Shown here piece by piece: positions 1 through 5,973 of a stretch of 13,537 nt of DNA (positions are counted from its first letter, which is position 1; each line of letters opens with the position of its first letter). The stretch is from an uncultured Peptococcaceae bacterium (GTDB lineage Bacteria; Bacillota; Peptococcia; Peptococcales; Peptococcaceae), in contig CABQBF010000062.1 in NCBI GenBank assembly GCA_902462325.1, positions 1-13,537 on the forward strand, written 5' to 3'. The notes beneath the pieces were generated by a model, which did not search any database, was not told the origin of the DNA, and saw only the letters and a program-made list of their open reading frames with translations. The position numbers and the translations under genes are program-made.

Positions 1-105
1 GTGGCCCATATTCCCTATGACCGCTGGCTGCGCTATGTGGTCGGACTGGTAGGAATTATTTTAGCGGTGACGGTGTTATTTCTGACGCTAGGCACGCTGT
101 TTTAA
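1..105 (+). CDS. C-terminal end of a membrane protein (partial)
   Basis: An open frame runs from the window edge to a TAA at 103-105 and gives 34 residues. They consist of a short polar stretch (IPYDRWLRYV) followed by one strongly hydrophobic helix of about 20 residues ending in GTLF. A tail of this shape closes many secondary transporters, for example the DcuC/YfcC and AbgT ion-transporter families, but the piece is too short to assign. The GTG at position 1 is most likely just a valine codon. The gene ends just before the long hairpin at 117-220. Confidence 0.6.
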   Translation: MAHIPYDRWLRYVVGLVGIILAVTVLFLTLGTLF

Positions 106-116
106 GGTGAACACGT

Positions 117-220
117 AAAATTGCCGTATTGCTGTGTTGTTAGAAAAATGACTAGCTCACATACCGGTATAGATACCTTGCGTCGTCATTTTCCTAACGA
201 TCTTGTTCTACGGCAATTTT
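117..220. terminator. Long imperfect hairpin between convergent genes, probable bidirectional terminator
   Basis: The arms 117-128 and 209-220 (AAAATTGCCGTA / TACGGCAATTTT) are perfectly complementary over 12 bp. A second stem, 139-152 with 185-198, pairs at 13 of 14 positions. The two stems are separated by a 10-nt unpaired stretch on each side, and a 32-nt apex contains the palindrome ATACCGGTAT (161-170). T-rich tracts follow on both strands. The site lies between the + strand membrane protein and the minus-strand 65-residue gene, so it can end both transcripts. It is much larger than the other terminators in the window. Confidence 0.65.
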
Positions 221-226
221 TTTGTG

Positions 227-424
227 TCAATATTTCAGCGTGATAATCCCGTCAAACAAAGTAAGTCTTGGGCTTCTATTCAGAAAAAAGAAGCTGATTA
301 AAACATAGAGTAGGCCGACCAGTGCTATCAAATCCGTGAAGAAACCTGTTTCAATAAATAAATGAAGTATAATCGTTATAAGCATGATGGCCAATCCGAG
401 CAACATAAATTTGATACCTTTCAT
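227..424 (-). CDS. Small membrane protein of unknown function, 65 aa
   Basis: I do not recognise this protein. It has two hydrophobic segments (about residues 5-24 and 29-48) joined by a short loop containing IETGFF, and a short polar tail, so it should be a two-helix inner-membrane protein with both ends on the same side. The start is supported by a good ribosome binding site (AAGGAAAGGAAG) a few bases before the ATG at 424. It follows the methyltransferase on the same strand after about 80 bases, so the two may be co-transcribed. A perfect TTGACA (502-497, minus strand) lies between them, but I see no convincing -10 at the right distance. The stop codon abuts the long hairpin at 117-220. 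Confidence 0.65.
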   Translation of the reverse strand: MKGIKFMLLGLAIMLITIILHLFIETGFFTDLIALVGLLYVLISFFFLNRSPRLTLFDGIITLKY

Positions 425-503
425 AGGGTACTTCCTTTCCTTAATTCCTTCATGAAACGATCTGATTTTTTAGCAATCAATTAATTCTGCATAGTTTGTC
501 AAA

Positions 504-1175
504 TTATTTGATAGCAATAAGAACCGAGAATTTGTGATAGGAGTAGATACACTGAACAGTTTCAAAGCTGCAGTTGCGGAGCATCTTAATCTCGGCTTCC
601 ACGGAGCATTCTCTGTCCAGCTTTTTACGTTCCTGCCACAACGCGATGTCGTTGGCCGTTAATCCGCTATCTGCTAGTTGCTTTTGCCAATAAGCGTCAT
701 ACCAAGCATTCAGTTTTGCTGGTCCAGCGCAGAATTGGTCATAATTTACGAAAATACCGCCGCTGGGCAACTTTTGATAGATACGGGCAAATAGTTCCTG
801 CTTTTGGGCGTCCTCTAAATGATGAATGGAGAGGGCGGAAATGATTACATCAAAATCTACAGTCGGAAGTTCTTGGGCGTAGTTTAAAATTTGATAGGAG
901 ACGGTATCAAGTCCGGCAAAGCGTTTGCGAGCTACATTCAGCATTTCCTCGGCGATATCGACAAGTACATATTCGGAGGTAGGAAACTGTTGATACCAAA
1001 AGTAGGACAGCAATCCGGTTCCAGCGCCTAAATCCAAAATCCGCGTCGGTTTTGTCAGATTGGCGGCAACCAGTTTGGTTGTACTTTGGTAATAGTCGTC
1101 AAAACAAGGGACAAATTTTTTTCGGTTTTGGTCATATTGTTCTGCGATAAAGTTAAATTGCGTTTCGATATTCAT
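504..1175 (-). CDS. Class I SAM-dependent methyltransferase, 223 aa
   Basis: The protein has the Rossmann-like methyltransferase fold. Motif I (ILDLGAGTG, residues 46-54) is the S-adenosylmethionine-binding glycine loop. An acidic end of strand 2 (VLVDIAEEML, about 70-79) would hold the ribose. SALSIHHLED (113-122) matches the motif IV region, followed by the LPSGGIF post-motif. The substrate is not evident, and many such proteins act on small molecules or quinones. I place the start at the ATG at 1175 because GGAGGAG stands 8 bases upstream. A longer frame back to 1241 would use a TTG inside the promoter, so I reject it. A promoter lies at 1215-1243. The upstream gene spoIVA is divergent and probably unrelated. 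Confidence 0.9.
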   Translation of the reverse strand: MNIETQFNFIAEQYDQNRKKFVPCFDDYYQSTTKLVAANLTKPTRILDLGAGTGLLSYFWYQQFPTSEYVLVDIAEEMLNVARKRFAGLDTVSYQILNYAQELPTVDFDVIISALSIHHLEDAQKQELFARIYQKLPSGGIFVNYDQFCAGPAKLNAWYDAYWQKQLADSGLTANDIALWQERKKLDRECSVEAEIKMLRNCSFETVQCIYSYHKFSVLIAIK

Positions 1176-1214
1176 CCAGAACTCCTCCTTTTGAATCATC
1201 AAAATATTCTTTTG

Positions 1215-1243
1215 ATTATAGCATACCCCATCATCTGTCACAA
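1215..1243 (-). promoter_or_regulatory. SigA-type promoter of the methyltransferase gene
   Basis: Reading the minus strand, TTGTGA (1243-1238) is followed after 17 bases by TATAAT (1220-1215). A TGC directly upstream of the -10 makes it an extended -10 promoter. Transcription would start near 1208, about 33 bases before the ATG at 1175. Confidence 0.7.
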
Positions 1244-1304
1244 TCTTTTTTTGCCGTTTATGGAACCGGGCGTCAACACAGAAATGGATTATTTTTTCGC
1301 CGTT

Positions 1305-1334
1305 GTTCTATCTGGCGCGGACTGGCATATAGAT
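1305..1334 (+). promoter_or_regulatory. Possible sporulation (SigE-like) promoter of spoIVA
   Basis: CATATAGAT (1326-1334) resembles the SigE -10 element CATACAnT. A weak GTTCTAT (1305-1311) lies 14 bases upstream, which is the usual SigE spacing. No good SigA promoter is visible before spoIVA on this strand. In Bacillus subtilis spoIVA is transcribed by SigE in the mother cell. The -35 match is poor, so this is a suggestion only. Confidence 0.3.
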
Positions 1335-1366
1335 AAAACAAGCGTAGAGTTATGGAGGGATGTTGC

Positions 1367-2845
1367 ATGGAAGATGTAAATATTTTTGAGGATATTTCCA
1401 GTCGGACTGGCGGCAATATTTATATTTCAGCAGTAGGGCCGGTGCGCACAGGAAAGTCCACCTTTATCAAAAAGTTTATGGATTTGGTGGTGCTGCCCCG
1501 CATCACCGATGATTATGACCGGGCTCGCACCACCGATTCGCTGCCCCAGAGCGGAGCAGGCAAAACCATTATGACCACTGAACTAAAGTTTGTGCCCGAT
1601 GACGCCATTCTCATTGAGGTGAAAGACGGCGTGAAAGCTAAGGTGCGGTTGGTGGATTGTGTGGGCTATGCCATCGACGGTGCTTTGGGCTTTATGGAGT
1701 CGGACGGTCCCCGCATGGTGCGTACGCCCTGGTATGACCATCCCATTCCTTTTGAGGAAGCGGCAGAAATTGGCACGAAAAAAGTAATTACCGACCATTC
1801 CACCATGGGCATTTTAGTTACTACTGACGGCAGTATCACCGATTTGCCCCGCGAGGCTTATGTGGAAGCGGAACAGCGTGTTGTGGCCGAAATGACCGAA
1901 TTGAATAAACCTTTTATTGTAGTGCTGAATAGTCGTCATCCAGAAGAGGAAGAAACATTGCAGTTGGCAGCTCAACTGGAGGAAGAATATCAGGTGCCGG
2001 TGCTGCCTACCAATGTGGCTGGATTGGATGAAGAAGGTATCATGAATATTCTGGAGGAAATTTTGTTTGAATTTCCTGTATCAGAAGTAAACATCGGTCT
2101 GCCCCAATGGATTGAGGATTTGGACTGTGACCATTGGCTGCGTGCTAAATTTGAGGACGCAGTGCATAGCGCCATCAGCGAGGTAAAACGGCTGCGGGAT
2201 ATTGATCAGTCTATTCAGTGTCTGTCTGCCTATGATTTTGTGAAGGATATCGTGCTGGACCATATGGATTTGGCCACCGGCGTAGCCAGCATTGAGATGG
2301 CCGCCGAGGACGATTTATTTTATCGGGTTTACAAAGAGGTCAGCGGTGTGGACGTGGCAGGGCTGCACGATATTTTGAAGAACACCAAAGAATTTGCCTT
2401 TGCAAAAAAAGAGTATGATAAGCTGGAACGGGCTTTGGAGGACGTGCACGAAAAAGGCTACGGTATGGTAACGCCCACCATGGAGGATATGGTATTGGAA
2501 GAACCGGAGCTGATGAAGAAGGGAGGCAGCTTCTGTGTGCGGCTAAAAGCCAGCGCGCCGACGCTGCATATTATCCGTTCCGATGTAACTACTGAGATTA
2601 CGCCATTGATGGGCTCGGAAAAACAGTGTGAAGATTTGGTGCGCTATATGAGCGAAAAATTTGAGCAAAATCCGCTGGCCATGTGGGAGTATGATATTTT
2701 CGGCAAGTCACTGCACGATTTGGTGCGGGAAAACATGGAAGGTAAGCTGCAGAAAATGCCGGAAAATGTGCAGCACAAATTGCAGGAGGCTGTACGGCGC
2801 ATCACTAACGACGGTAGCGGCGGGTTGATCTGTATTATTATCTAA
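1367..2845 (+). CDS. spoIVA: Stage IV sporulation protein A, spore coat morphogenetic ATPase
   Basis: This 492-residue protein can be followed end to end against Bacillus subtilis SpoIVA, which has the same length. The N-terminal TRAFAC-like ATPase domain carries Walker A GPVRTGKST (residues 24-32, Lys30). It also has the conserved LPQSGAGKTIMTTE block, VRLVDCVGY as the Walker B region, and GPRMVRTPW. The C-terminus ends in the conserved SGGLICIII tail used for anchoring and polymerisation. In B. subtilis the protein hydrolyses ATP to polymerise into the basement layer of the coat on the forespore membrane. I chose the ATG at 1367 because GGAGGGA lies 6 bases upstream and the protein then begins like its homologues. 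An ATG at 1352 in the same frame overlaps this binding site. It appears to be a single-gene transcript, with its own terminator at 2861-2897. Confidence 0.97.
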   Translation: MEDVNIFEDISSRTGGNIYISAVGPVRTGKSTFIKKFMDLVVLPRITDDYDRARTTDSLPQSGAGKTIMTTELKFVPDDAILIEVKDGVKAKVRLVDCVGYAIDGALGFMESDGPRMVRTPWYDHPIPFEEAAEIGTKKVITDHSTMGILVTTDGSITDLPREAYVEAEQRVVAEMTELNKPFIVVLNSRHPEEEETLQLAAQLEEEYQVPVLPTNVAGLDEEGIMNILEEILFEFPVSEVNIGLPQWIEDLDCDHWLRAKFEDAVHSAISEVKRLRDIDQSIQCLSAYDFVKDIVLDHMDLATGVASIEMAAEDDLFYRVYKEVSGVDVAGLHDILKNTKEFAFAKKEYDKLERALEDVHEKGYGMVTPTMEDMVLEEPELMKKGGSFCVRLKASAPTLHIIRSDVTTEITPLMGSEKQCEDLVRYMSEKFEQNPLAMWEYDIFGKSLHDLVRENMEGKLQKMPENVQHKLQEAVRRITNDGSGGLICIII

Positions 2846-2860
2846 ATTTTGTGTGATGAT

Positions 2861-2897
2861 TGCATGCTTTTCTGAATGGAGAGAAGCATGCATTTTT
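2861..2897 (+). terminator. Terminator after spoIVA
   Basis: TGCATGCTT pairs with AAGCATGCA. The stem extends to about 13 bp with one G-U pair around a 6-nt loop, and five Ts follow. It starts 15 bases after the spoIVA stop codon. Confidence 0.85.
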
Positions 2898-2974
2898 ATG
2901 TGGAAGGATTGCATGGCGAAAAGCGTGAGAAGATAGGTGTATCTGAAAAAGAGAAAAGCTTAAAGGTGTTGTGA

Positions 2975-3004
2975 TTGACTGGTCAGGTGCAGGTGTGATA
3001 CAGT
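2975..3004 (+). promoter_or_regulatory. Possible SigA promoter for the 149-aa gene
   Basis: TTGACT (2975-2980) and TACAGT (2999-3004) are 18 bases apart. The -10 matches the consensus at 4 of 6 positions. It lies about 50 bases before the ATG at 3055, after the spoIVA terminator, in an otherwise featureless gap. Confidence 0.45.
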
Positions 3005-3054
3005 GGGTGTAGCGATTTGAAAATGGTTGAAACTATTGTGGGGAAGGTACTGTT

Positions 3055-3504
3055 ATGACGATGCGGTATTGTTGGCGCAGTGAAAAATCAATGGAAGATG
3101 CGATTGTCAGTTTGCAACAGCAGGGAATTTCTTATGATAAGCAAAGAAATCAGGTGATGGTTGAATTTGCACGGACTGGAGAGTGGAAAAAGTATTATTT
3201 TTGTGGCAGATTGGTACAGCGGAATGGTTATGCGCAATTGCAAGGTGCTTTTCGCCTGAATCCAGTTATCAATCAAATTGCTTTCATAGTATCCATTGGG
3301 TTAGCGATGTTATTGCTTGTTGATTTGTATCCTGTTGAAATGGCAGATGCGATAGTAGTTTTCCTATTTTTGTTATTTTTTGCGGTCGGTAATCTGGTTC
3401 TTTATTGCATGACGATATCTGCGCACAGTTTAGATTGTGATTTTTATCAAACACGGGAGGCCTTTCTGCGGCAATTAAGTTGTTGCATGAAACGCATAAA
3501 GTAA
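3055..3504 (+). CDS. Two-helix membrane protein of unknown function, 149 aa
   Basis: I do not recognise a family. Residues 1-70 are polar and soluble-looking (WRSEKSMEDAIVSL, then basic and aromatic residues). Two transmembrane helices follow (about 74-93 and 98-118) with a short acidic turn between them. A cytosolic-looking tail with several cysteines and basic residues (CCMKRIK) ends the protein. A GGGGAAGG ribosome binding site lies about 7 bases before the ATG at 3055; the ATG at 3061 is a weaker alternative. The acetyltransferase gene starts 20 bases downstream on the same strand, so the two probably share a transcript. Confidence 0.65.
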   Translation: MTMRYCWRSEKSMEDAIVSLQQQGISYDKQRNQVMVEFARTGEWKKYYFCGRLVQRNGYAQLQGAFRLNPVINQIAFIVSIGLAMLLLVDLYPVEMADAIVVFLFLLFFAVGNLVLYCMTISAHSLDCDFYQTREAFLRQLSCCMKRIK

Positions 3505-3524
3505 GCGATAAGGGAGTGTTGGTG

Positions 3525-4046
3525 ATGGATGGAACAATCATTCTGGAAACAAAACGAACCTATTTACGGCAGATATATTTGGAGGATTTTGAGGAAATTG
3601 CAGCTATTTTAGGCGATTGTGAAATTATGTATGCCTGGGAGCATGCTTTCACGGATGAGGAAATTTATAATTGGATTAGGGAAAATATTGTGCGTTACAC
3701 TAGAGATGGATATAGCTATTGGGCAGTGGTTTTAAAAGATATGGGGCGTATTATCGGAGTAATGGGCATTTTAAAGGAACTGGTGGATGATGAAATTTAT
3801 ACTGGCATTGGCTATATTTTTCACAAGGCTTTTTGGCACCAGGGCTTTGCGTTGGAGTGTGCGGAAGCTTGCAAAAACTATGCTTTTCATGTTTTTCAAC
3901 TGTCGTTGCTCACTGCGCAAATTCGGCCAGAGAATACATCTTCCATAAAGCTTGCAGAAAAGCTTGGGATGTCCGTTATAAAGCGTTTTAAACGCATTTA
4001 TAGAGAAAAAACAATGCCTCATATCTTATATGGATGTTTCAAATAG
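3525..4046 (+). CDS. GNAT-family N-acetyltransferase (RimJ/RimL-like), 173 aa
   Basis: The protein starts with the typical ILETKRTYLRQIYLEDFEEI segment of RimJ/RimL-type acetyltransferases, in which an early strand leads into an acidic helix. Next come the central strands (YWAVVLKDMGRIIGVMGI). The acetyl-CoA pyrophosphate loop, FWHQGFALECAE, is a Q/R-x-x-G-x-A variant. The C-terminal part includes RPENTSSIKLAEKLGM, the usual N-x-x-S-x-x-L-x-E-K-x-G-F/M signature. These enzymes acetylate protein N-termini, antibiotics or small amines; the substrate cannot be named here. I chose the ATG at 3525 because AGGGAG lies 8 bases upstream. The longer frame from 3480 overlaps the preceding gene and has no binding site. 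Confidence 0.88.
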   Translation: MDGTIILETKRTYLRQIYLEDFEEIAAILGDCEIMYAWEHAFTDEEIYNWIRENIVRYTRDGYSYWAVVLKDMGRIIGVMGILKELVDDEIYTGIGYIFHKAFWHQGFALECAEACKNYAFHVFQLSLLTAQIRPENTSSIKLAEKLGMSVIKRFKRIYREKTMPHILYGCFK

Positions 4047-4123
4047 TTGCTGCTTCGGTTGATTTTTGGTTGTTATGATTAGGTAATTGTGTGGAGCAGA
4101 AAAAGGGTTGTCCATAAAAAGAA

Positions 4124-4155
4124 AACCCGCCTTTCCCTGAAATATGAGGCGGGTT
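4124..4155. terminator. Hairpin terminator shared by the GNAT gene and the microcompartment operon
   Basis: AACCCGCCT (4124-4132) and AGGCGGGTT (4147-4155) form a perfect 9-bp GC-rich stem with a 14-nt loop. On the minus strand it is followed by TTTCTTTTTAT, a good U tract, so its main role is probably to end the eutS-eutS-eutP transcript. On the + strand the T tract is interrupted (TTGTTTGT), so termination after the acetyltransferase gene would be weaker. Confidence 0.75.
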
Positions 4156-4251
4156 GTTTGTAAAAGCAATTTTATTTGTTGAGCTTGCAGCGAAATTTGG
4201 AGCACGGCTTTGTCCTAGAAACAGGGCCAATGAATTGTGGATTTGGCTGGG

Positions 4252-4764
4252 CTATTTTAAGTCTTCCGGAATCGGTTCCCAGTCGCTTAACCCTAGATGT
4301 TGTTTCAATTTGGCTTGCTCTAAGGTGAGTGGCGGCAGGTCCTCTTGCAGATATTCCAGCAGTTCGTCGATACCTTCTCTGGTAGCATTGTTGACCAGAA
4401 AGATGCGTTCGCAACCGGCATTAACCAGCCATTGCTTCACCATGGGGATATTGGCGTAGGGTGAGTCGATTTTCGTAATAATGCCGATGAGCGGGCGCTG
4501 GATAAAGGAACGGCAACTGGGGCTGAACAGATTAAAGGGCTCGTCGGCTGCCTGTACGATAGCAATCACATCGGCTTCAAAGGAAAAACAGGCCAGCCCT
4601 ACACTGAAATGCTTAGATTCTGCATATTCTCCAGGCGAGTCAATTGTGTCGGAGGTTGTATTGACATATTGAGTTTTTTCGTAATGCAGATCTTCACCCT
4701 TCAAAGCTTGTGTCAGGGAAGTTTTTCCGGCTTCGCTTCTGCCCATTAGAAATAATTTTTTCAT
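4252..4764 (-). CDS. eutP: EutP/PduV-family GTPase-like microcompartment protein
   Basis: The 170-residue protein has a complete small-GTPase core: P-loop GRSEAGKTS (residues 8-16), DSPGEY at 42-47 in place of the usual DxxG (G3), and TKID (97-100) as the base-specificity motif. The DSPGEY form and overall length are typical of EutP/PduV, which is encoded with ethanolamine and propanediol microcompartments. In Salmonella, PduV associates with the outside of the shell; the exact function of the family is not settled. The C-terminal tail (LGLSDWEPIPEDLK) goes slightly beyond the GTPase fold. It is the last gene of the operon, starting 21 bases after the 142-residue shell gene, with GAGGGAAG as its ribosome binding site. 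Confidence 0.9.
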   Translation of the reverse strand: MKKLFLMGRSEAGKTSLTQALKGEDLHYEKTQYVNTTSDTIDSPGEYAESKHFSVGLACFSFEADVIAIVQAADEPFNLFSPSCRSFIQRPLIGIITKIDSPYANIPMVKQWLVNAGCERIFLVNNATREGIDELLEYLQEDLPPLTLEQAKLKQHLGLSDWEPIPEDLK

Positions 4765-4785
4765 GTGACGCTTCCCTCTGTTTCG

Positions 4786-5214
4786 TTAACTTTTTTGGAT
4801 TGGACAGGTTTGAAAGTCCAGTGTTTCGCCGAAAAACTGGACAACGGCTTCTACGGCAGTCTGTACCTGCGCCAAGCCGCCGGTAATGATAAGAGAGCCG
4901 CAGAACCGGTCCATAAAGCCGATTTGGATATCAGCACTTTTGATGGCTACATCTGCGGCCACCACAACAGCCTCCCAGGGTGTTACGCGAATGAGACCAA
5001 TGGATTCTCCTGTGTGATCCTCGCCTTCGTGGACGCCGATATGCAGCCCTAAATTTTGATAAATACAGGCTTGAGACGGGCTGAGAATATGAGCCAAACA
5101 GACTTCTTTGCCAGGTACCCGTAAACGGGTCATACGCAGTTCCTTTGATTTTAGCTGTTCATAATCGTCATGGAATAGCTTTTTGAGCAATTTCTCTTTT
5201 GTAATCCGAGCCAT
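4786..5214 (-). CDS. Microcompartment shell protein, EutS/PduU type with N-terminal extension, 142 aa
   Basis: From about residue 32 the protein is a circularly permuted BMC domain of the EutS/PduU type. It has VPGKEVCLAHI, IGLIRVTPWEAVVVAADVAIKSADI and IGFMDRFCGSLIITG, the same blocks as in EutS, and ends in CPIQKS. Such proteins form hexameric shell tiles, usually with a small beta-barrel over the pore. Unlike ordinary EutS (about 110-120 residues), it has a charged, helix-prone N-terminus of some 28 residues (KEKLLKKLFHDDYEQLKSKE). Against the 121-residue neighbour I count 25 identities over the last 60 residues, so this is an old duplication. AGGAAG precedes the ATG by 7 bases. The gap to the upstream gene is 11 bases. 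Confidence 0.9.
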   Translation of the reverse strand: MARITKEKLLKKLFHDDYEQLKSKELRMTRLRVPGKEVCLAHILSPSQACIYQNLGLHIGVHEGEDHTGESIGLIRVTPWEAVVVAADVAIKSADIQIGFMDRFCGSLIITGGLAQVQTAVEAVVQFFGETLDFQTCPIQKS

Positions 5215-5225
5215 GGCCGCACTTC

Positions 5226-5591
5226 CTATCGTTTGGTGATGTTGCAGACTACATAACCGAGGGAATCACGGAAATAATTGACGATTTCTGTTAGCGCTGA
5301 AGTCACTTCAGAAATATCGCCGGTGATGATGAGGGTTCCTGTAAACCGGTCCGCAAAGCCTAGGTAGACGTTGCCGCTTTTTACCGCAATATCGGACGCA
5401 ATGACTGCCGATTCGGGCGGCGTCATATTCATAATGCCGATTGCGGAAGACTGATAATCTACTTGTGGGTTTAAGCCCAGTTTTTGATAAATAATGGGAG
5501 CCGGGCTGCCCATGACATGGGCAAAGGTGATTTCCTTACCGGCTACCGTTTCCTGTACAATTCTGATTTGTTCTTGTTGAGTCTGTTTCAT
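5226..5591 (-). CDS. eutS: Microcompartment shell protein EutS/PduU, 121 aa
   Basis: The whole protein matches the EutS/PduU family. An N-terminal strand region (VAGKEITFAHVMGSP) is followed by IGIMNMTPPESAVIASDIAVKSGNV, then LGFADRFTGTLIITGDISEV and a C-terminal strand ending in CNITKR. The family has a permuted BMC fold and forms hexagonal tiles in the shells of ethanolamine and propanediol compartments. It is the first gene of the minus-strand operon. Its promoter is at 5727-5755, giving a leader of about 130 bases. The start has AAAGGA 9 bases upstream. No ethanolamine lyase, diol dehydratase or aldehyde dehydrogenase gene is nearby, so the symbol describes the protein family and not a proven pathway. 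Confidence 0.9.
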   Translation of the reverse strand: MKQTQQEQIRIVQETVAGKEITFAHVMGSPAPIIYQKLGLNPQVDYQSSAIGIMNMTPPESAVIASDIAVKSGNVYLGFADRFTGTLIITGDISEVTSALTEIVNYFRDSLGYVVCNITKR

Positions 5592-5635
5592 TTATGTTGG
5601 TCCTTTCTTACCGAAAAATCCTTCCAAATAGAAAG

Positions 5636-5902
5636 TTATTCTGGAGGTTTTGAAATATGAAACTTTTTTATGATAGGAATGATTTTATGGGGATTCTTTG
5701 AAAAATATTCATCTAACTCTGTGAAAATCATACTATTAGAAAATGATGCTGTCAAGTTGAAATTTGCCGAGACATCGGCAAACGGCAGGTTCTTTTCGTA
5801 ATTTGTGCGACTATAGCCTAGCGCCATTTTGCCAAAGATGGACACGATAGAGTATTTTTCAGGAACTTTTGTAAAAATGTCTTTCTGTGGTGTATTTCTC
5901 AT
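5636..5902 (-). CDS. Doubtful ORF, up to 90 aa, in the divergent control region
   Basis: An open frame begins at ATG 5902 (or TTG 5908) and ends at 5636. The product is polar, shows no domain I recognise, and ends in HISKPPE. Codon choice looks ordinary. Against it being a gene: there is no ribosome binding site before either start, its start overlaps the -35 of the pheB promoter, and the eutS promoter and an 8-4-8 dyad lie inside it. It may be a decayed gene remnant or a chance frame. If it is not coding, the 380 bases between eutS and pheB contain only the control elements listed separately. Confidence 0.25.
   Translation of the reverse strand: MRNTPQKDIFTKVPEKYSIVSIFGKMALGYSRTNYEKNLPFADVSANFNLTASFSNSMIFTELDEYFSKNPHKIIPIIKKFHISKPPE
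5727..5755 (-). promoter_or_regulatory. SigA promoter of the eutS-eutS-eutP operon
   Basis: On the minus strand, a perfect TTGACA (5755-5750) is followed after exactly 17 bases by TATGAT (5732-5727), 5 of 6 consensus matches. Transcription should start near 5720, leaving an untranslated leader of about 130 bases before the eutS ATG. Confidence 0.75.
5763..5782. promoter_or_regulatory. Operator-like perfect dyad next to the eutS promoter
   Basis: TTTGCCGA-N4-TCGGCAAA is a perfect 8-4-8 inverted repeat. It ends 8 bases upstream of the -35 of the eutS promoter, where activator sites commonly sit. No T tract follows on either strand, so it does not look like a terminator. Confidence 0.45.
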
Positions 5903-5930
5903 TGACAAAGTGGCAATTTAAGCATATAAT
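5902..5930 (+). promoter_or_regulatory. Perfect-consensus SigA promoter of the pheB-hom-thrB-lysC operon
   Basis: TTGACA (5902-5907), a 17-base spacer, then TATAAT (5925-5930): every consensus position matches. Transcription would start around 5937, inside the palindrome CTTGCATGCAAG (5933-5944). The leader is only about 37 bases, too short for a T-box or a riboswitch, so control is more likely at initiation. Confidence 0.9.
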
Positions 5931-5932
5931 GT

Positions 5933-5944
5933 CTTGCATGCAAG
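5933..5944. promoter_or_regulatory. 12-bp palindrome at the expected transcription start, possible operator
   Basis: CTTGCATGCAAG is a perfect 12-bp palindrome beginning 3 bases after the TATAAT, so it spans the likely +1. A repressor bound here would block initiation. The length is modest and no second copy with the same spacing was seen, so its function is unproven. Confidence 0.4.
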
Positions 5945-5973
5945 GAAATTTATCCACCAGGAGAGAACAAAAA

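Noticed and set aside
117..220. Integron attC site
   Set aside because: GTTAG and CTAAC words are present in the arms, but their order and orientation are opposite to the R'' and R' core sites of an attC, and there is no integrase or cassette structure.
1086..1379. 97-residue + strand open frame before spoIVA
   Set aside because: It lies antisense to the methyltransferase gene and its promoter, lacks a ribosome binding site and overlaps the real start of spoIVA.
4039..4230. 63-residue minus-strand open frame beyond eutP
   Set aside because: It runs through the terminator hairpin at 4124-4155 and the end of the acetyltransferase gene, with no family resemblance.
4765..5052. 95-residue + strand frame opposite the shell protein gene
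   Set aside because: It is the mirror of a well-supported BMC gene and has no ribosome binding site.
5592..5900. Riboswitch (B12, c-di-GMP or similar) upstream of eutS
   Set aside because: I compared the minus strand with the conserved cores I know and found no convincing match. The promoter inside this stretch leaves only about 130 bases of leader.
5937..5973. T-box leader for the hom operon
   Set aside because: The leader between the consensus promoter and the pheB start is under 40 bases, far too short for a T-box specifier and antiterminator.
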